22,255 nucleotides of DNA, taken from positions 1-22,255 of the forward strand of contig CALEPR010000111.1 in assembly GCA_937910665.1 (NCBI GenBank), read 5' to 3'. Below the pieces are notes generated by a model. The model ran no database searches. It saw nothing but the letters and a program-made list of their open reading frames with translations, and was not told the DNA's origin. A program made the translations under genes and the position numbers. Positions 15,835-22,255 of this stretch are shown here, in pieces. Positions within the stretch are counted from its first letter, which is position 1. Each line of letters opens with the position of its first letter. The stretch comes from an uncultured Selenomonadales bacterium. GTDB lineage: Bacteria > Bacillota > Negativicutes > Selenomonadales > Selenomonadaceae.

Positions 15835-16978
15835 TTAGTTCACATCCATTTGCGCAAGCATTTGTTAGATTAAAATCCTCTTGCATTAATCCGTAAGCTT
15901 TACGTCCTAATTTTGTTGCTGTTAAAAGTAAATCGCCATTACTTGCAAATGGGTCGAATACAATATCATCTTTAGTCGTAGCTTGTTGTATAAATGTTTC
16001 TGCGACATCCGACATATTTTCAACGTTTTGAATGGCATTATTGTTACCGGAAAGACTAAGCTCTGAAGTAGTTCCATGATAGAAAAGGCAAAACTTGTGC
16101 TTGTGTTTATATATTTTATCTGAGGCAATATGTTCGCTTTTAATTTTCACGATAATAATTTCATCAGGAGTTTTTGCATTAAGGTATGACTTTAATATCT
16201 CTGGTGCATTATCGACAAAGATATAAGCGCAACCGTCGTCACTTATATTGCTGAGTAGATGTGGCATCCATTCATTTGCGGACAATGCAACTGAAGTGGG
16301 CGGAACGGTTATAATTAGTTTGTACTTTGACTCAGGTTGAAAGTCTGTTATGTTACCCTTTATTATCTTAGGAGTTCCAAGTATGTACTGATTATGCGTT
16401 TCGTTTACTTGAAGGGATTTGATTTTTTTTAGAACTGAACTACGAGTAATAATTTTTTCTTTGTCACGAAATTCTTCAATGGTTTGTTCAACCACGGTTT
16501 TGTGTTTAGCCATTTTCTGGAAAGTCTCTGCTTGTCTTTGCGATAAGCCGAGACTTTTTATTTGGTCACTTTTCTTTTGATGCTTTTCATCGTTGCTTTC
16601 ACCCAAATCGTCACCGCTTACGTTTTGGGTCTCTGTTTTTTCTTTGCCACTGACATTATTGTAAGAGGTAGCTTTTGGAATTTGAGCTATCAATGTTCCT
16701 AATTTTAACTCGATACGAATGATAACTTCTGCTGTGTACCTAGCTTCTTTTTGCAAAGCTGAGTACGTTGTTCCTAGATTATCTAATTTATCTAAATGTT
16801 GAAGGCAATTTTTCAAGGAGTTTATTTTAGCTGTACTCCAAAGCAGTAATTTAGTAAGTTCGCTTGAAGTATCCGGAAGATTATTTTGAATAACAGTCTG
16901 CCAACTACTTTCATCTGCAGGAGCTATCAGGTTTTGATTACTAACTGTTTGTAAAGCCATTCCGTGGTTTATAGACAT
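15824..16978 (-). CDS. Degenerate DNA methyltransferase-fold protein with ParB/DUF3102-like N-terminus
   Basis: The 384-residue protein has three parts. A helical N-terminus (1-103) includes ELKLGTLIAQIPKA. A hydrophilic linker (104-138) is followed by a helix-turn-helix-like stretch (SLGLSQRQAETFQKMAKH, then RSSVLKKIKSL). The C-terminal half (205-384) follows the plan of N6-adenine/N4-cytosine methyltransferases but with broken motifs: the catalytic DPPY is TVPPTS (224-229), and the SAM motif 'DPFaGsGT' is DPFASNGDLL (342-351). Trailing LGRKAYGLMQE still matches the family. It is therefore probably not an active methylase. GGGAGGC at the end of parA serves as its ribosome site, and it starts four bases after parA, the usual place of a parB. 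A ParB-like DNA-binding role is my inference. Confidence 0.7.
   Translation of the reverse strand: MSINHGMALQTVSNQNLIAPADESSWQTVIQNNLPDTSSELTKLLLWSTAKINSLKNCLQHLDKLDNLGTTYSALQKEARYTAEVIIRIELKLGTLIAQIPKATSYNNVSGKEKTETQNVSGDDLGESNDEKHQKKSDQIKSLGLSQRQAETFQKMAKHKTVVEQTIEEFRDKEKIITRSSVLKKIKSLQVNETHNQYILGTPKIIKGNITDFQPESKYKLIITVPPTSVALSANEWMPHLLSNISDDGCAYIFVDNAPEILKSYLNAKTPDEIIIVKIKSEHIASDKIYKHKHKFCLFYHGTTSELSLSGNNNAIQNVENMSDVAETFIQQATTKDDIVFDPFASNGDLLLTATKLGRKAYGLMQEDFNLTNACANGCELIAQ
16601..16630. repeat. Second copy of the parA-upstream dyad, inside the linker of the methyltransferase-like gene
   Basis: The left arm ACCCAAATCGTC (16601-16612) and right arm TACGTTTTGGGT (16619-16630) are separated by six bases. 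The right arm is identical to that of the dyad at 17802-17831. The left arm differs at two of twelve bases. The spacer length is the same. It lies in the part encoding a hydrophilic linker (TQNVSGDDLG), where protein constraint should be weak. Confidence 0.65.
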
Positions 16979-16982
16979 ACTA

Positions 16983-17768
16983 TTATTCGCCTCCCATATT
17001 TATGAATGTTATAATTTCATCGGTTAATTGTTTATAAGCTGTGGCAACTGGAGATTTTTCTTTGTATTGGAAAATGTCTTTGTGATGAGCCGAAGCCGCA
17101 TTTACATCCACATTCTTTGGAATGCTTGTCGAAAAGATTTTAAACCCGAATATCCTAGACATTCTTCTAAAGTTATCTACGATGCTACGATTTATAATGC
17201 TTTGTCTTTTAGATGCAAGATTGTATTGTGAGAAGAAAACGCCCACACCTTTAAAATTAGGATTTATATTTTTAAAATCGTCACTGTTGACTAATGCCAT
17301 TAGGTCTAGGATAGCATTCAAACACTCATTGGTAACTTGACATGGTGATAGAATATACTGACTCGCTAACAAACTACTATAGGTTAAAGGTGTAAATGCT
17401 GGAGAATTATCGATTAAGATAATATCGTATTCGTCTTGAATTTCTTCCAATGAATTTTTTAGTGTGGTAAAATCATTAATCGAGGTGTTTAAGTCATTTT
17501 GGTTGTCGCTCGTTGGAATTAGATGATAGCCATCAGTTTGCTGAATTACTTTTTTTATGTTTATCTCCTTCTTCATGATGTTAAATAGATTTGGTTCATA
17601 ATGAACAAAATCTGGTGCATTTATACCATACAAATTTCTTTGTGGGTCAGTATCGATTACTAAAAGTTTTAATTCCTTTGTTTTCATATGAGCGTTGATA
17701 TTTGTGACAAGAGTAGTTTTTCCCGCTCCTCCTTTACCGTTAAATGAAGAGATAATTTTTGCTGGCAT
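16983..17768 (-). CDS. parA: ParA family partition ATPase
   Basis: ParA ATPases bind DNA non-specifically and, with a ParB-type partner on a centromere, segregate plasmids or integrative elements. The 261-residue protein has the deviant Walker A NGKGGAGKTT (10-19), Walker A' LLVIDTDPQRNL and Walker B YDIILIDNSPAF. It lacks the N-terminal winged helix of type Ia ParA, so it is of the small (type Ib or Soj-like) kind. The ATG at 17768 is chosen because AAGGAGG (17782-17776) lies seven bases upstream; an open frame extends to 17807 but would begin before that site. A 12-6-12 dyad sits just upstream (17802-17831), and the next gene is the degenerate methyltransferase-like protein. Confidence 0.9.
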   Translation of the reverse strand: MPAKIISSFNGKGGAGKTTLVTNINAHMKTKELKLLVIDTDPQRNLYGINAPDFVHYEPNLFNIMKKEINIKKVIQQTDGYHLIPTSDNQNDLNTSINDFTTLKNSLEEIQDEYDIILIDNSPAFTPLTYSSLLASQYILSPCQVTNECLNAILDLMALVNSDDFKNINPNFKGVGVFFSQYNLASKRQSIINRSIVDNFRRMSRIFGFKIFSTSIPKNVDVNAASAHHKDIFQYKEKSPVATAYKQLTDEIITFINMGGE

Positions 17769-17801
17769 AAAATGTCCTCCTTTTAAGTTACAGTCCTGTA
17801 T

Positions 17802-17847
17802 ACCCAAAACGTAATCGGATACGTTTTGGGTTAATCTTAAAGATTAA
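17802..17847. promoter_or_regulatory. Inverted repeats upstream of parA: candidate centromere (parS) or operator
   Basis: ACCCAAAACGTA (17802-17813), six-base spacer ATCGGA, and TACGTTTTGGGT (17820-17831) form a perfect 12-base dyad. Directly beside it TTAATCTT-A-AAGATTAA (17831-17847) forms a second, 8-base palindrome. Neither is followed by a T-run on the minus strand, so they are unlikely to end the GIY-YIG transcript. They fill most of the gap between the GIY-YIG stop and the parA ribosome site. The first dyad recurs at 16601-16630. Confidence 0.65.
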
Positions 17848-17851
17848 CTAC

Positions 17852-18682
17852 TCAACTGATATCATCGCCTTCTTTGATTTCAAAATCGAGTTGCGAATAC
17901 GCTTCCTGAGTCAATACAGAATTAACATGTTCATCTGAATTTTTGAAGTTTAATATGTATTCATCTTTAATGGTTTGGCTATTTTCGTCTATAAGTATCA
18001 GTGATACATAAGACGGTAGATATATATTTTGGCATTCTTTCTTCACGTAGTTAAAAATTTTTTCGTTGAAAATTACGACGGAAAATTTAATTTTTTCAGC
18101 GTCGTTCTTCTGAGCACAAATTTTTGCTAACAACTTTTCAAGAAAATGCTCGACTACATTGTAATCATCGGAGTTGGACATAACTTTTATAGCCCATTTG
18201 AAACCATAACTTTCGAGTGCATTACTTGCTATCAAAATTTCAAACAAAATTTTACGTCTGAAACAATCTTCTGCCATATAGCCGTTAAAAACTTTCTCAA
18301 TGGAAAACTTTCCAGATAACAATCGGCCTTGTAGTGCCATTCGAGCTAAGCGAATCAGTTTCACTTTATCAGAATTATTTGCTTTGAAATCACAGATAAA
18401 TTTTTTCTGATAGCCCCCACCGCCTTCTCTTATGTTATAGCCATAAGGTTGTTTTGAATTTAAAACGCGAATCCAGAAAATTTCTCGTTCATTAAGTTGT
18501 TCCTGAGTTTCACAACGTTCAATAATCTCAATGGTGAAATTTTCAATACCACATTGACGCATAGCTTGACCGAGTGGAGTTTGAGCATAGAAATGTTGAA
18601 GAAAACGTTTTTCAATCGGTTGTCTTGTCTGTCCGACATAAAGTTTTCCATTTAAACGATTAGTTATCTTGTAAATCACCAT
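17852..18682 (-). CDS. GIY-YIG endonuclease-domain protein with unknown C-terminal region
   Basis: GIY-YIG domains are small nuclease modules found in homing endonucleases, repair and restriction enzymes. Here the domain covers about residues 1-95 of 276: VIYKITNRLNGKLYVGQT (the -IY- and Y-V-G pair), a following Arg (KRF, Arg26), the metal-binding Glu in LNEREIFW (Glu67) and YNIREGGGG (82-90). The remaining 180 residues, helical then beta-rich and acidic at the end, match nothing I recognise. No zinc finger or NUMOD repeats are seen. Starts at TTG 18694 and ATG 18688 are possible; ATG 18682 is preferred because GGTGA lies at proper distance. It is first in the minus operon, upstream of parA. 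Confidence 0.8.
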   Translation of the reverse strand: MVIYKITNRLNGKLYVGQTRQPIEKRFLQHFYAQTPLGQAMRQCGIENFTIEIIERCETQEQLNEREIFWIRVLNSKQPYGYNIREGGGGYQKKFICDFKANNSDKVKLIRLARMALQGRLLSGKFSIEKVFNGYMAEDCFRRKILFEILIASNALESYGFKWAIKVMSNSDDYNVVEHFLEKLLAKICAQKNDAEKIKFSVVIFNEKIFNYVKKECQNIYLPSYVSLILIDENSQTIKDEYILNFKNSDEHVNSVLTQEAYSQLDFEIKEGDDIS

Positions 18683-18698
18683 CTTCATCACCAAGTTT

Positions 18699-18727
18699 AT
18701 TATAATGAGCGAAGAGGTTTTTCACAA
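18699..18727 (-). promoter_or_regulatory. Predicted promoter upstream of the GIY-YIG gene
   Basis: On the minus strand TTGTGA (18727-18722) and a perfect TATAAT (18704-18699) are 17 bases apart. The predicted start near 18692 would leave only about 10 bases before ATG 18682, so the message would be nearly leaderless. It may drive the whole GIY-YIG, parA, methyltransferase-like, primase, VapE and Sel1 series. Confidence 0.45.
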
Positions 18728-18759
18728 CATTTTTTAAACGTAGTACTTTATTTCAAGTA

Positions 18760-18790
18760 ATAAAAAAGGCTCGCCTATTAAACGAGCCTT
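18760..18790 (-). terminator. Rho-independent terminator of the 18799-19080 gene
   Basis: On the minus strand AAGGCTCG (18790-18783) and CGAGCCTT (18773-18766) form an 8-base stem with a 9-base loop, followed directly by a T-run (TTTT, then ATTAC). It lies eight bases after the stop codon of the small hypothetical gene. Confidence 0.8.
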
Positions 18791-18798
18791 AACCCCTT

Positions 18799-19080
18799 CT
18801 AACATAAAATCTCAGCTTTTATTTCTTCGGCGAATTTTTCAGATTCTTCGAAATCAATATGTCGTGGGTCATCGTTATTGATTGGAAAAGCATATAATTT
18901 CATTTTGTAATAACCGTAGTCTATTTTGTCCCAAACATCGATGAAAAATTTTTCTTTATTCGTAATATAATAGTTTAATTTTTCAATGAATTTATTTACA
19001 TTTAATGAAGCCATAACGAGAGAATATTTTTCTTCGCCACATTCTTGTACTGTTAAAACCAAAATATAATTATTGTCCAT
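18799..19080 (-). CDS. Hypothetical protein, 93 residues
   Basis: No family is recognised. The protein begins MDNNYILVLTVQECGEEKYS and ends in an acidic helix (DFEESEKFAEEIKAEI), and looks like a small alpha/beta protein without membrane segment or metal motif. AGGAGA precedes the ATG at about eight bases. It is placed between two terminators (19094-19132 upstream, 18760-18790 downstream), so it is expressed on its own or by read-through from the GmrSD-like gene. The terminator pair and good ribosome site support it as real. Its role may be that of a small partner of the neighbouring endonuclease, but there is no direct evidence. Confidence 0.7.
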   Translation of the reverse strand: MDNNYILVLTVQECGEEKYSLVMASLNVNKFIEKLNYYITNKEKFFIDVWDKIDYGYYKMKLYAFPINNDDPRHIDFEESEKFAEEIKAEILC

Positions 19081-19093
19081 TTTTCTATCTCCT

Positions 19094-19132
19094 AAAAAAT
19101 AGCACCTGCTCTAAGAAATTCGGACAGGTGCT
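19094..19132 (-). terminator. Rho-independent terminator of the GmrSD-like gene
   Basis: On the minus strand AGCACCTG (19132-19125) and CAGGTGCT (19108-19101) form an 8-base stem with a 16-base loop, followed by ATTTTTTAGG. It lies 28 bases after the stop codon of the DUF262/DUF1524 gene. Confidence 0.8.
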
Positions 19133-19159
19133 TTCTGTATACGAGAAATAAATGTAACC

Positions 19160-20899
19160 TCAGATGAAAATGTTCCAAGATTTAAGATTTTCTTTTAAGC
19201 GTTGTCGAATTAATTCCTCACGTTTCTGAATAAATTTCTTGAAATTACCGAAAGATAAATCGATGTCCGTCGGAATGTAATGTTCTTTCATGTAGGCTTC
19301 GCGGTCTGCTGGGCTCATTTTCTTAAGCCAATCATCGAAGAAATCGTCATTTTTGGATTGATTTTGAGTTGCCGGTAAGAGTTGCAGGTTAGCGAATGAG
19401 TTGAGATTATCCGTGTAGAAATCGGTATCTGTGATATTTTTCTCAGCAAAAATTTTTTTCTTGAATTTACTCTGCGGGAATATGTGGTCTATATGATAAT
19501 TATTTGCCAAGTTTATATGAGGGTAAAGAATGGACATCGCCATCGTTATTGACTTGTCTTTGTACTCCGTGTTGAGAACGGCAGTTATTAAATTGTCGAG
19601 GGAAAGGGCATTTTTATCAGGGAGCATTTCTTGAGCAGGGAACGAAACGTTGTTGGCTTTTATCTTGCCGCGCAATTCCTTTAAGACGTTGTCCGTACTC
19701 GACCTGAATAAGCCGCCGATTGAAGCAACAACAAACCAATGACGAATAATATCACGCTCTTCTTTTGTGTAATTCTTCGTATCGGTATTTTTTTGGAGGA
19801 TATAGTAAGCAATCGGAATCAAAGCGTTGGCGGAGACGATGTTGGTTTTGTTGAAGCCGTAGGAACTAATCAAGCTAACCGATCGATGTATAGCCTCGGT
19901 TACTTTGTCCCAACGGTCGTGTATTGCAGGCATGTTTTTATTGTTAAAATTCTTCGTGCGAAACTTTATGTCTAAATCGCATGAAACTAAAATCGCTTTA
20001 AGAACAAAGTCTTTGTCGAAGGCAAAATTATCGGAGCCGCCTATGTCGTTTATATCGTCGACGAAATTGTAAATATCGCCGCGAAAGTCTTGAACGCCGT
20101 GTAGCTGAGCGGTAGCGAAAGACAAGAGCAAGTCCGAATAGCTGAGAACCACGCCGCCGCTGTTCACTCGAATGAAAATGTTGACGACTGTATCCAATTC
20201 TTTGCTTTTCTCTAGGTAAAAACTTATCGGAACACTATGCCAAATCTTTTCTTGTAGAGTGGAGAGAATTTCGCCCGCTAATGTAGAGGTAAGCAAATTA
20301 TTTTCTCTAATATAGCCAAGTATGCCATTAACGTTCCCGTATTTGGACTTCAGAATTTCTCCGACCTCGAACCAATGTTCTTTTCCAGACTTATTCGCCT
20401 TTCCGGCTTCGGACGGCTCACAAAATTTAAAGTCGTAAGTAAGTCCGCGTTCATCAGCGTTTTCAGCATCGAATTTATTCATCAGATTAAGGTACAACTT
20501 TTTGACGGGATAATTGTTTTTGTTATTTTTACTCTTGTATTTAAGTTTTTCCGCATAAGTACCCTTTAACCCGATGTAAAGCGAGGTCATGCGTTGCTGT
20601 CCATCCAAGATAGCCGTGAAAGATGGAGAACTTGCTGTTAAAGGCGCAATCTTGTTATGTTTATTATCCAAGGCGTGAAAGTTGCGCATAAACTCGTAAA
20701 AACGAAAATCCTCAATTTTGTCTTTGGGAACTTCCCAGAAAAGAAACGAGCCGATAGGGAACCCGTTCATCAGACTGTCGAAAAGCCTCGCAATTCGGTT
20801 GGTGTCCCAAACAAACTCGCGCTGAATCGAAGGCAGATAATATTTTCTGTTTATACCTTCAACCAATTCCTTAACGGATATAGGCGTCTCATAGCCCAT
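19160..20899 (-). CDS. GmrSD-like DUF262/DUF1524 endonuclease (type IV restriction type)
   Basis: Proteins of this architecture include the modification-dependent restriction enzyme GmrSD: the DUF262 domain hydrolyses nucleotide and the DUF1524 domain is an HNH nuclease. The 579-residue single chain has both. DUF262 shows LPSIQREFVWD (22-32) and ILDGQQRMTSLY (97-108), then IFIRVNSGGVVLSYSDLLL (241-259). The HNH motif is YHIDHIFPQSKF (468-479, His469, Asp471, His472) with NLQLLPATQNQSK (504-516) completing it. All expected residues are present. AAGGAAG lies nine bases before the ATG. It is preceded on the same strand by a PHP gene, 111 bases away, and ends in a clear terminator. It is likely to act against phage or foreign modified DNA. 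Confidence 0.88.
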   Translation of the reverse strand: MGYETPISVKELVEGINRKYYLPSIQREFVWDTNRIARLFDSLMNGFPIGSFLFWEVPKDKIEDFRFYEFMRNFHALDNKHNKIAPLTASSPSFTAILDGQQRMTSLYIGLKGTYAEKLKYKSKNNKNNYPVKKLYLNLMNKFDAENADERGLTYDFKFCEPSEAGKANKSGKEHWFEVGEILKSKYGNVNGILGYIRENNLLTSTLAGEILSTLQEKIWHSVPISFYLEKSKELDTVVNIFIRVNSGGVVLSYSDLLLSFATAQLHGVQDFRGDIYNFVDDINDIGGSDNFAFDKDFVLKAILVSCDLDIKFRTKNFNNKNMPAIHDRWDKVTEAIHRSVSLISSYGFNKTNIVSANALIPIAYYILQKNTDTKNYTKEERDIIRHWFVVASIGGLFRSSTDNVLKELRGKIKANNVSFPAQEMLPDKNALSLDNLITAVLNTEYKDKSITMAMSILYPHINLANNYHIDHIFPQSKFKKKIFAEKNITDTDFYTDNLNSFANLQLLPATQNQSKNDDFFDDWLKKMSPADREAYMKEHYIPTDIDLSFGNFKKFIQKREELIRQRLKENLKSWNIFI

Positions 20900-20927
20900 A
20901 CTGATTCACTTCCTTTATTTTTAACAT

Positions 20928-20963
20928 TTAACTGTACTTCCCGACGCCATTAAATTTTTTCAA
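20928..20963 (-). other. Eleven-codon ORF with a perfect Shine-Dalgarno: leader peptide or gene remnant
   Basis: GGAGGTGAT (20974-20966 on the minus strand) precedes TTG 20963, which opens MKKFNGVGKYS and stops at TAA 20930-20928. The TTG overlaps a TGA (20962-20960) that ends an open stretch in the frame of the PHP gene. This is the geometry of an operon junction, but the second ORF is too short for a gene. It may be a truncated gene start left by insertion of the GmrSD-like gene, or a short leader for that gene. Confidence 0.35.
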
Positions 20964-21010
20964 TAATCACCTCCATCGAAGTAAAAATCATCGGAGTAAT
21001 GTTCAGGGTT

Positions 21011-21919
21011 TTAAAGAACGGTACCGGCATGATTCGTAAGCTCCAATATCGGTAACTCCGACGGAATATTTATGTTATTTTCAACTAACCTCTGCAGGAT
21101 AGTCAGCTGATTAAATTTAATATCGGGTGATTCAGTCCCCAACTCGCCGAGTGCAATAGTTTTATTTGCTCCGTGATAGTCACTGCCGCCGCTGATTAAC
21201 AGATTATTTTTCCACGCAGATTGTGCTAAAAAATTTTCCTGTTCATTTGTGTAGCGAGAATAATAGCACTCCAGCCCTTGTATGCCCAAGTTGCAAAGCT
21301 CATGAAGTCGAGATTGGAATGCCTTATTTGAAAGTAAAGGTTCTCCTTCTCCGCCGAGCGGATGTGCCCAGACTGATATTCCGCCGGATTCTTTAATAGC
21401 GTTGATAACAGTTGCCGCATCTTGTCGGGCATCGCCCACATAACATATGTGTAGGTCTTTATATAAGTTTTCTTTGTCTAAACCAAACTTATCTGAAACA
21501 AAGTTGACGATATGTGGTTTACCGACAACGGTTGACTGACATATTTCAGCTATATCGCTTTCTGAAAAAGTTATGTTGTATTTTTTGCTGAGATACTTCA
21601 GACGAAGGGCTAACTGAATTTTTCTCAGCTCATTGCCTTTGCTAAGGAGTTGCTGAAACGCTTCATTAGTGGCATCGAAGAAGTACGCCAGAATATGACA
21701 CTTGTCTCCATCTGCAATCTTACAAGAAAATTCCACACCATTGATGAACAAGATTGTATCAGGAAACTTCGCTGGTAACTTTTCAATTCCAGATATTGTG
21801 TCATGGTCAGTAAGAGCAAAAATTTTGACTCCATCTTTACATGAAATTTTTTCAACTATCTCTTCAGGAGTATCCGTTCCATCAGAGACTGTGCTGTGGA
21901 TATGCAAATCTATGAACAT
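21011..21919 (-). CDS. PHP-domain phosphoesterase (RNase AM/TrpH-like)
   Basis: PHP-domain enzymes hydrolyse phosphoester bonds with a multi-metal site; this layout resembles the YciV/TrpH group acting on nucleotides or RNA ends. The 302-residue protein has all PHP motifs: DLHIHSTVSDG (4-14, His6 and His8), LTDHDTISG (36-44, Asp38, His39), GVEFS (Glu63), CHILAYF (His75), GKPHIV (His136), WAHPLGG (His186) and SGGSDYHG (Asp247, His249). The start ATG 21919 lies two bases after the stop of the previous gene; an open frame up to 21964 lacks a better start. The gene ends at TAA 21013-21011, but the same frame stays open for 16 more codons. It sits between a partial unknown gene and the GmrSD-like gene and may belong to a defence unit. 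Confidence 0.87.
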   Translation of the reverse strand: MFIDLHIHSTVSDGTDTPEEIVEKISCKDGVKIFALTDHDTISGIEKLPAKFPDTILFINGVEFSCKIADGDKCHILAYFFDATNEAFQQLLSKGNELRKIQLALRLKYLSKKYNITFSESDIAEICQSTVVGKPHIVNFVSDKFGLDKENLYKDLHICYVGDARQDAATVINAIKESGGISVWAHPLGGEGEPLLSNKAFQSRLHELCNLGIQGLECYYSRYTNEQENFLAQSAWKNNLLISGGSDYHGANKTIALGELGTESPDIKFNQLTILQRLVENNINIPSELPILELTNHAGTVL

Positions 21920-21921
21920 TT

Positions 21922-22255
21922 TTAGTTGTCCTTTATCGTCTTTATTTCTGACTCTTTTATCCAACCGAAAACGAAATGTATCAAACCCTTGTACTCCAAA
22001 AACTTATCTCGATATTTTTTGAACATATCATTGTCCCACTTATCTGTCAGCAAAATGATATTTCTCTTAACCAGTGCTTTTTCAGAATAGACCTTAATAA
22101 TTTTTTGAGCCTGTTCAATCATTTTGTCGAATACTTTGTCTAACTGCTCACCGCCGCGACATATTGCGAGGCACAAGGGAAAAATTTTAGTAGTGCCGAC
22201 TTCCAGAGGATAGCAATTAAACCACGTTTTTTTCTCATTGCCAGTTGGATTTTTA
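21922..22255 (-). CDS. Unknown protein, C-terminal part, runs off the window
   Basis: The minus-strand frame is open from the window edge (KNPTGNEKKTWFNCYPLEVG near the edge) to TAA 21924-21922, giving about 110 residues. A TTG at 22176 is inside the frame but nothing marks it as a start. Visible parts are RGGEQLDKVFDKMIEQAQKI (amphipathic helix), RNIILLTDKWDND (a strand, then an acidic loop) and HFVFGWIKESEI at the end. I recognise no family. It ends two bases before the PHP start, so the two genes are coupled and probably act together. Confidence 0.65.
   Translation of the reverse strand, partial: KNPTGNEKKTWFNCYPLEVGTTKIFPLCLAICRGGEQLDKVFDKMIEQAQKIIKVYSEKALVKRNIILLTDKWDNDMFKKYRDKFLEYKGLIHFVFGWIKESEIKTIKDN

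Noticed and set aside
17802..17831. Dyad as terminator of the GIY-YIG gene
   Set aside because: No T-run follows on the minus strand, and the same dyad recurs inside a coding sequence.
1..22255. CRISPR arrays, tRNA and rRNA genes, insertion-sequence ends
   Set aside because: I saw no regularly spaced repeats, no cloverleaf-like sequence and no transposase with terminal inverted repeats.

Overview
The window is AT-rich bacterial DNA with very strong Shine-Dalgarno sites (AAGGAGG-like) and many ATGA-type start/stop overlaps. This suggests a Bacillota genome. An Rpn-family nuclease and its small partner gene resemble genes I associate with Negativicutes (Selenomonas relatives), but that placement is a low-confidence guess. 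No rRNA, tRNA or core housekeeping gene is visible. The content is accessory: defence, toxin-antitoxin and mobile-element genes.

Layout. (1) 1-4779, plus strand: a tightly packed operon with two TPR proteins (the first broken by an in-frame TGA), an ADP-ribosylglycohydrolase, a class II Fic protein, and a C5-cytosine methyltransferase with a HaeII-like restriction enzyme. (2) 4832-7559, minus strand: a DUF4143-type AAA ATPase, a 46-residue antitoxin missed by length filters, a Doc toxin and a WYL regulator. (3) 7707-11564, plus strand: a protein with a duplicated KOW/SH3-like domain, a non-coding stretch with five copies of an 8-base motif, a good promoter, a small frameshifted gene over an A-run, an Rpn nuclease, a RecB-like PD-(D/E)XK protein and a tyrosine recombinase, ending in a terminator. 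(4) 11634-18682, minus strand: a replication/partition operon of an integrative element or plasmid, namely a GIY-YIG protein, ParA, a degenerate DNA-methyltransferase-like protein, an archaeo-eukaryotic-type primase with a C-terminal zinc finger, a VapE-type helicase and a Sel1/TPR protein. (5) 18799-22255, minus strand: a small hypothetical, a GmrSD-like DUF262/DUF1524 endonuclease, a PHP-domain phosphoesterase and a partial unknown gene.

How it fits together. The recombinase, primase, VapE and ParA look like the backbone of an integrated element; the restriction-modification pair, Fic/DraG pair, Doc cassette and GmrSD-like gene are typical defence or stabilisation cargo. The most interesting signal is a 12-6-12 inverted repeat found twice: perfect just upstream of parA, and with two mismatches inside the linker of the next gene, whose methyltransferase motifs have decayed. 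I infer a partition or autoregulation system in which this former methyltransferase may be the DNA-binding partner of ParA. A second notable signal is that all 18 GCGC tetramers I counted by eye avoid the RGCGCY context, which agrees with a HaeII-like specificity.
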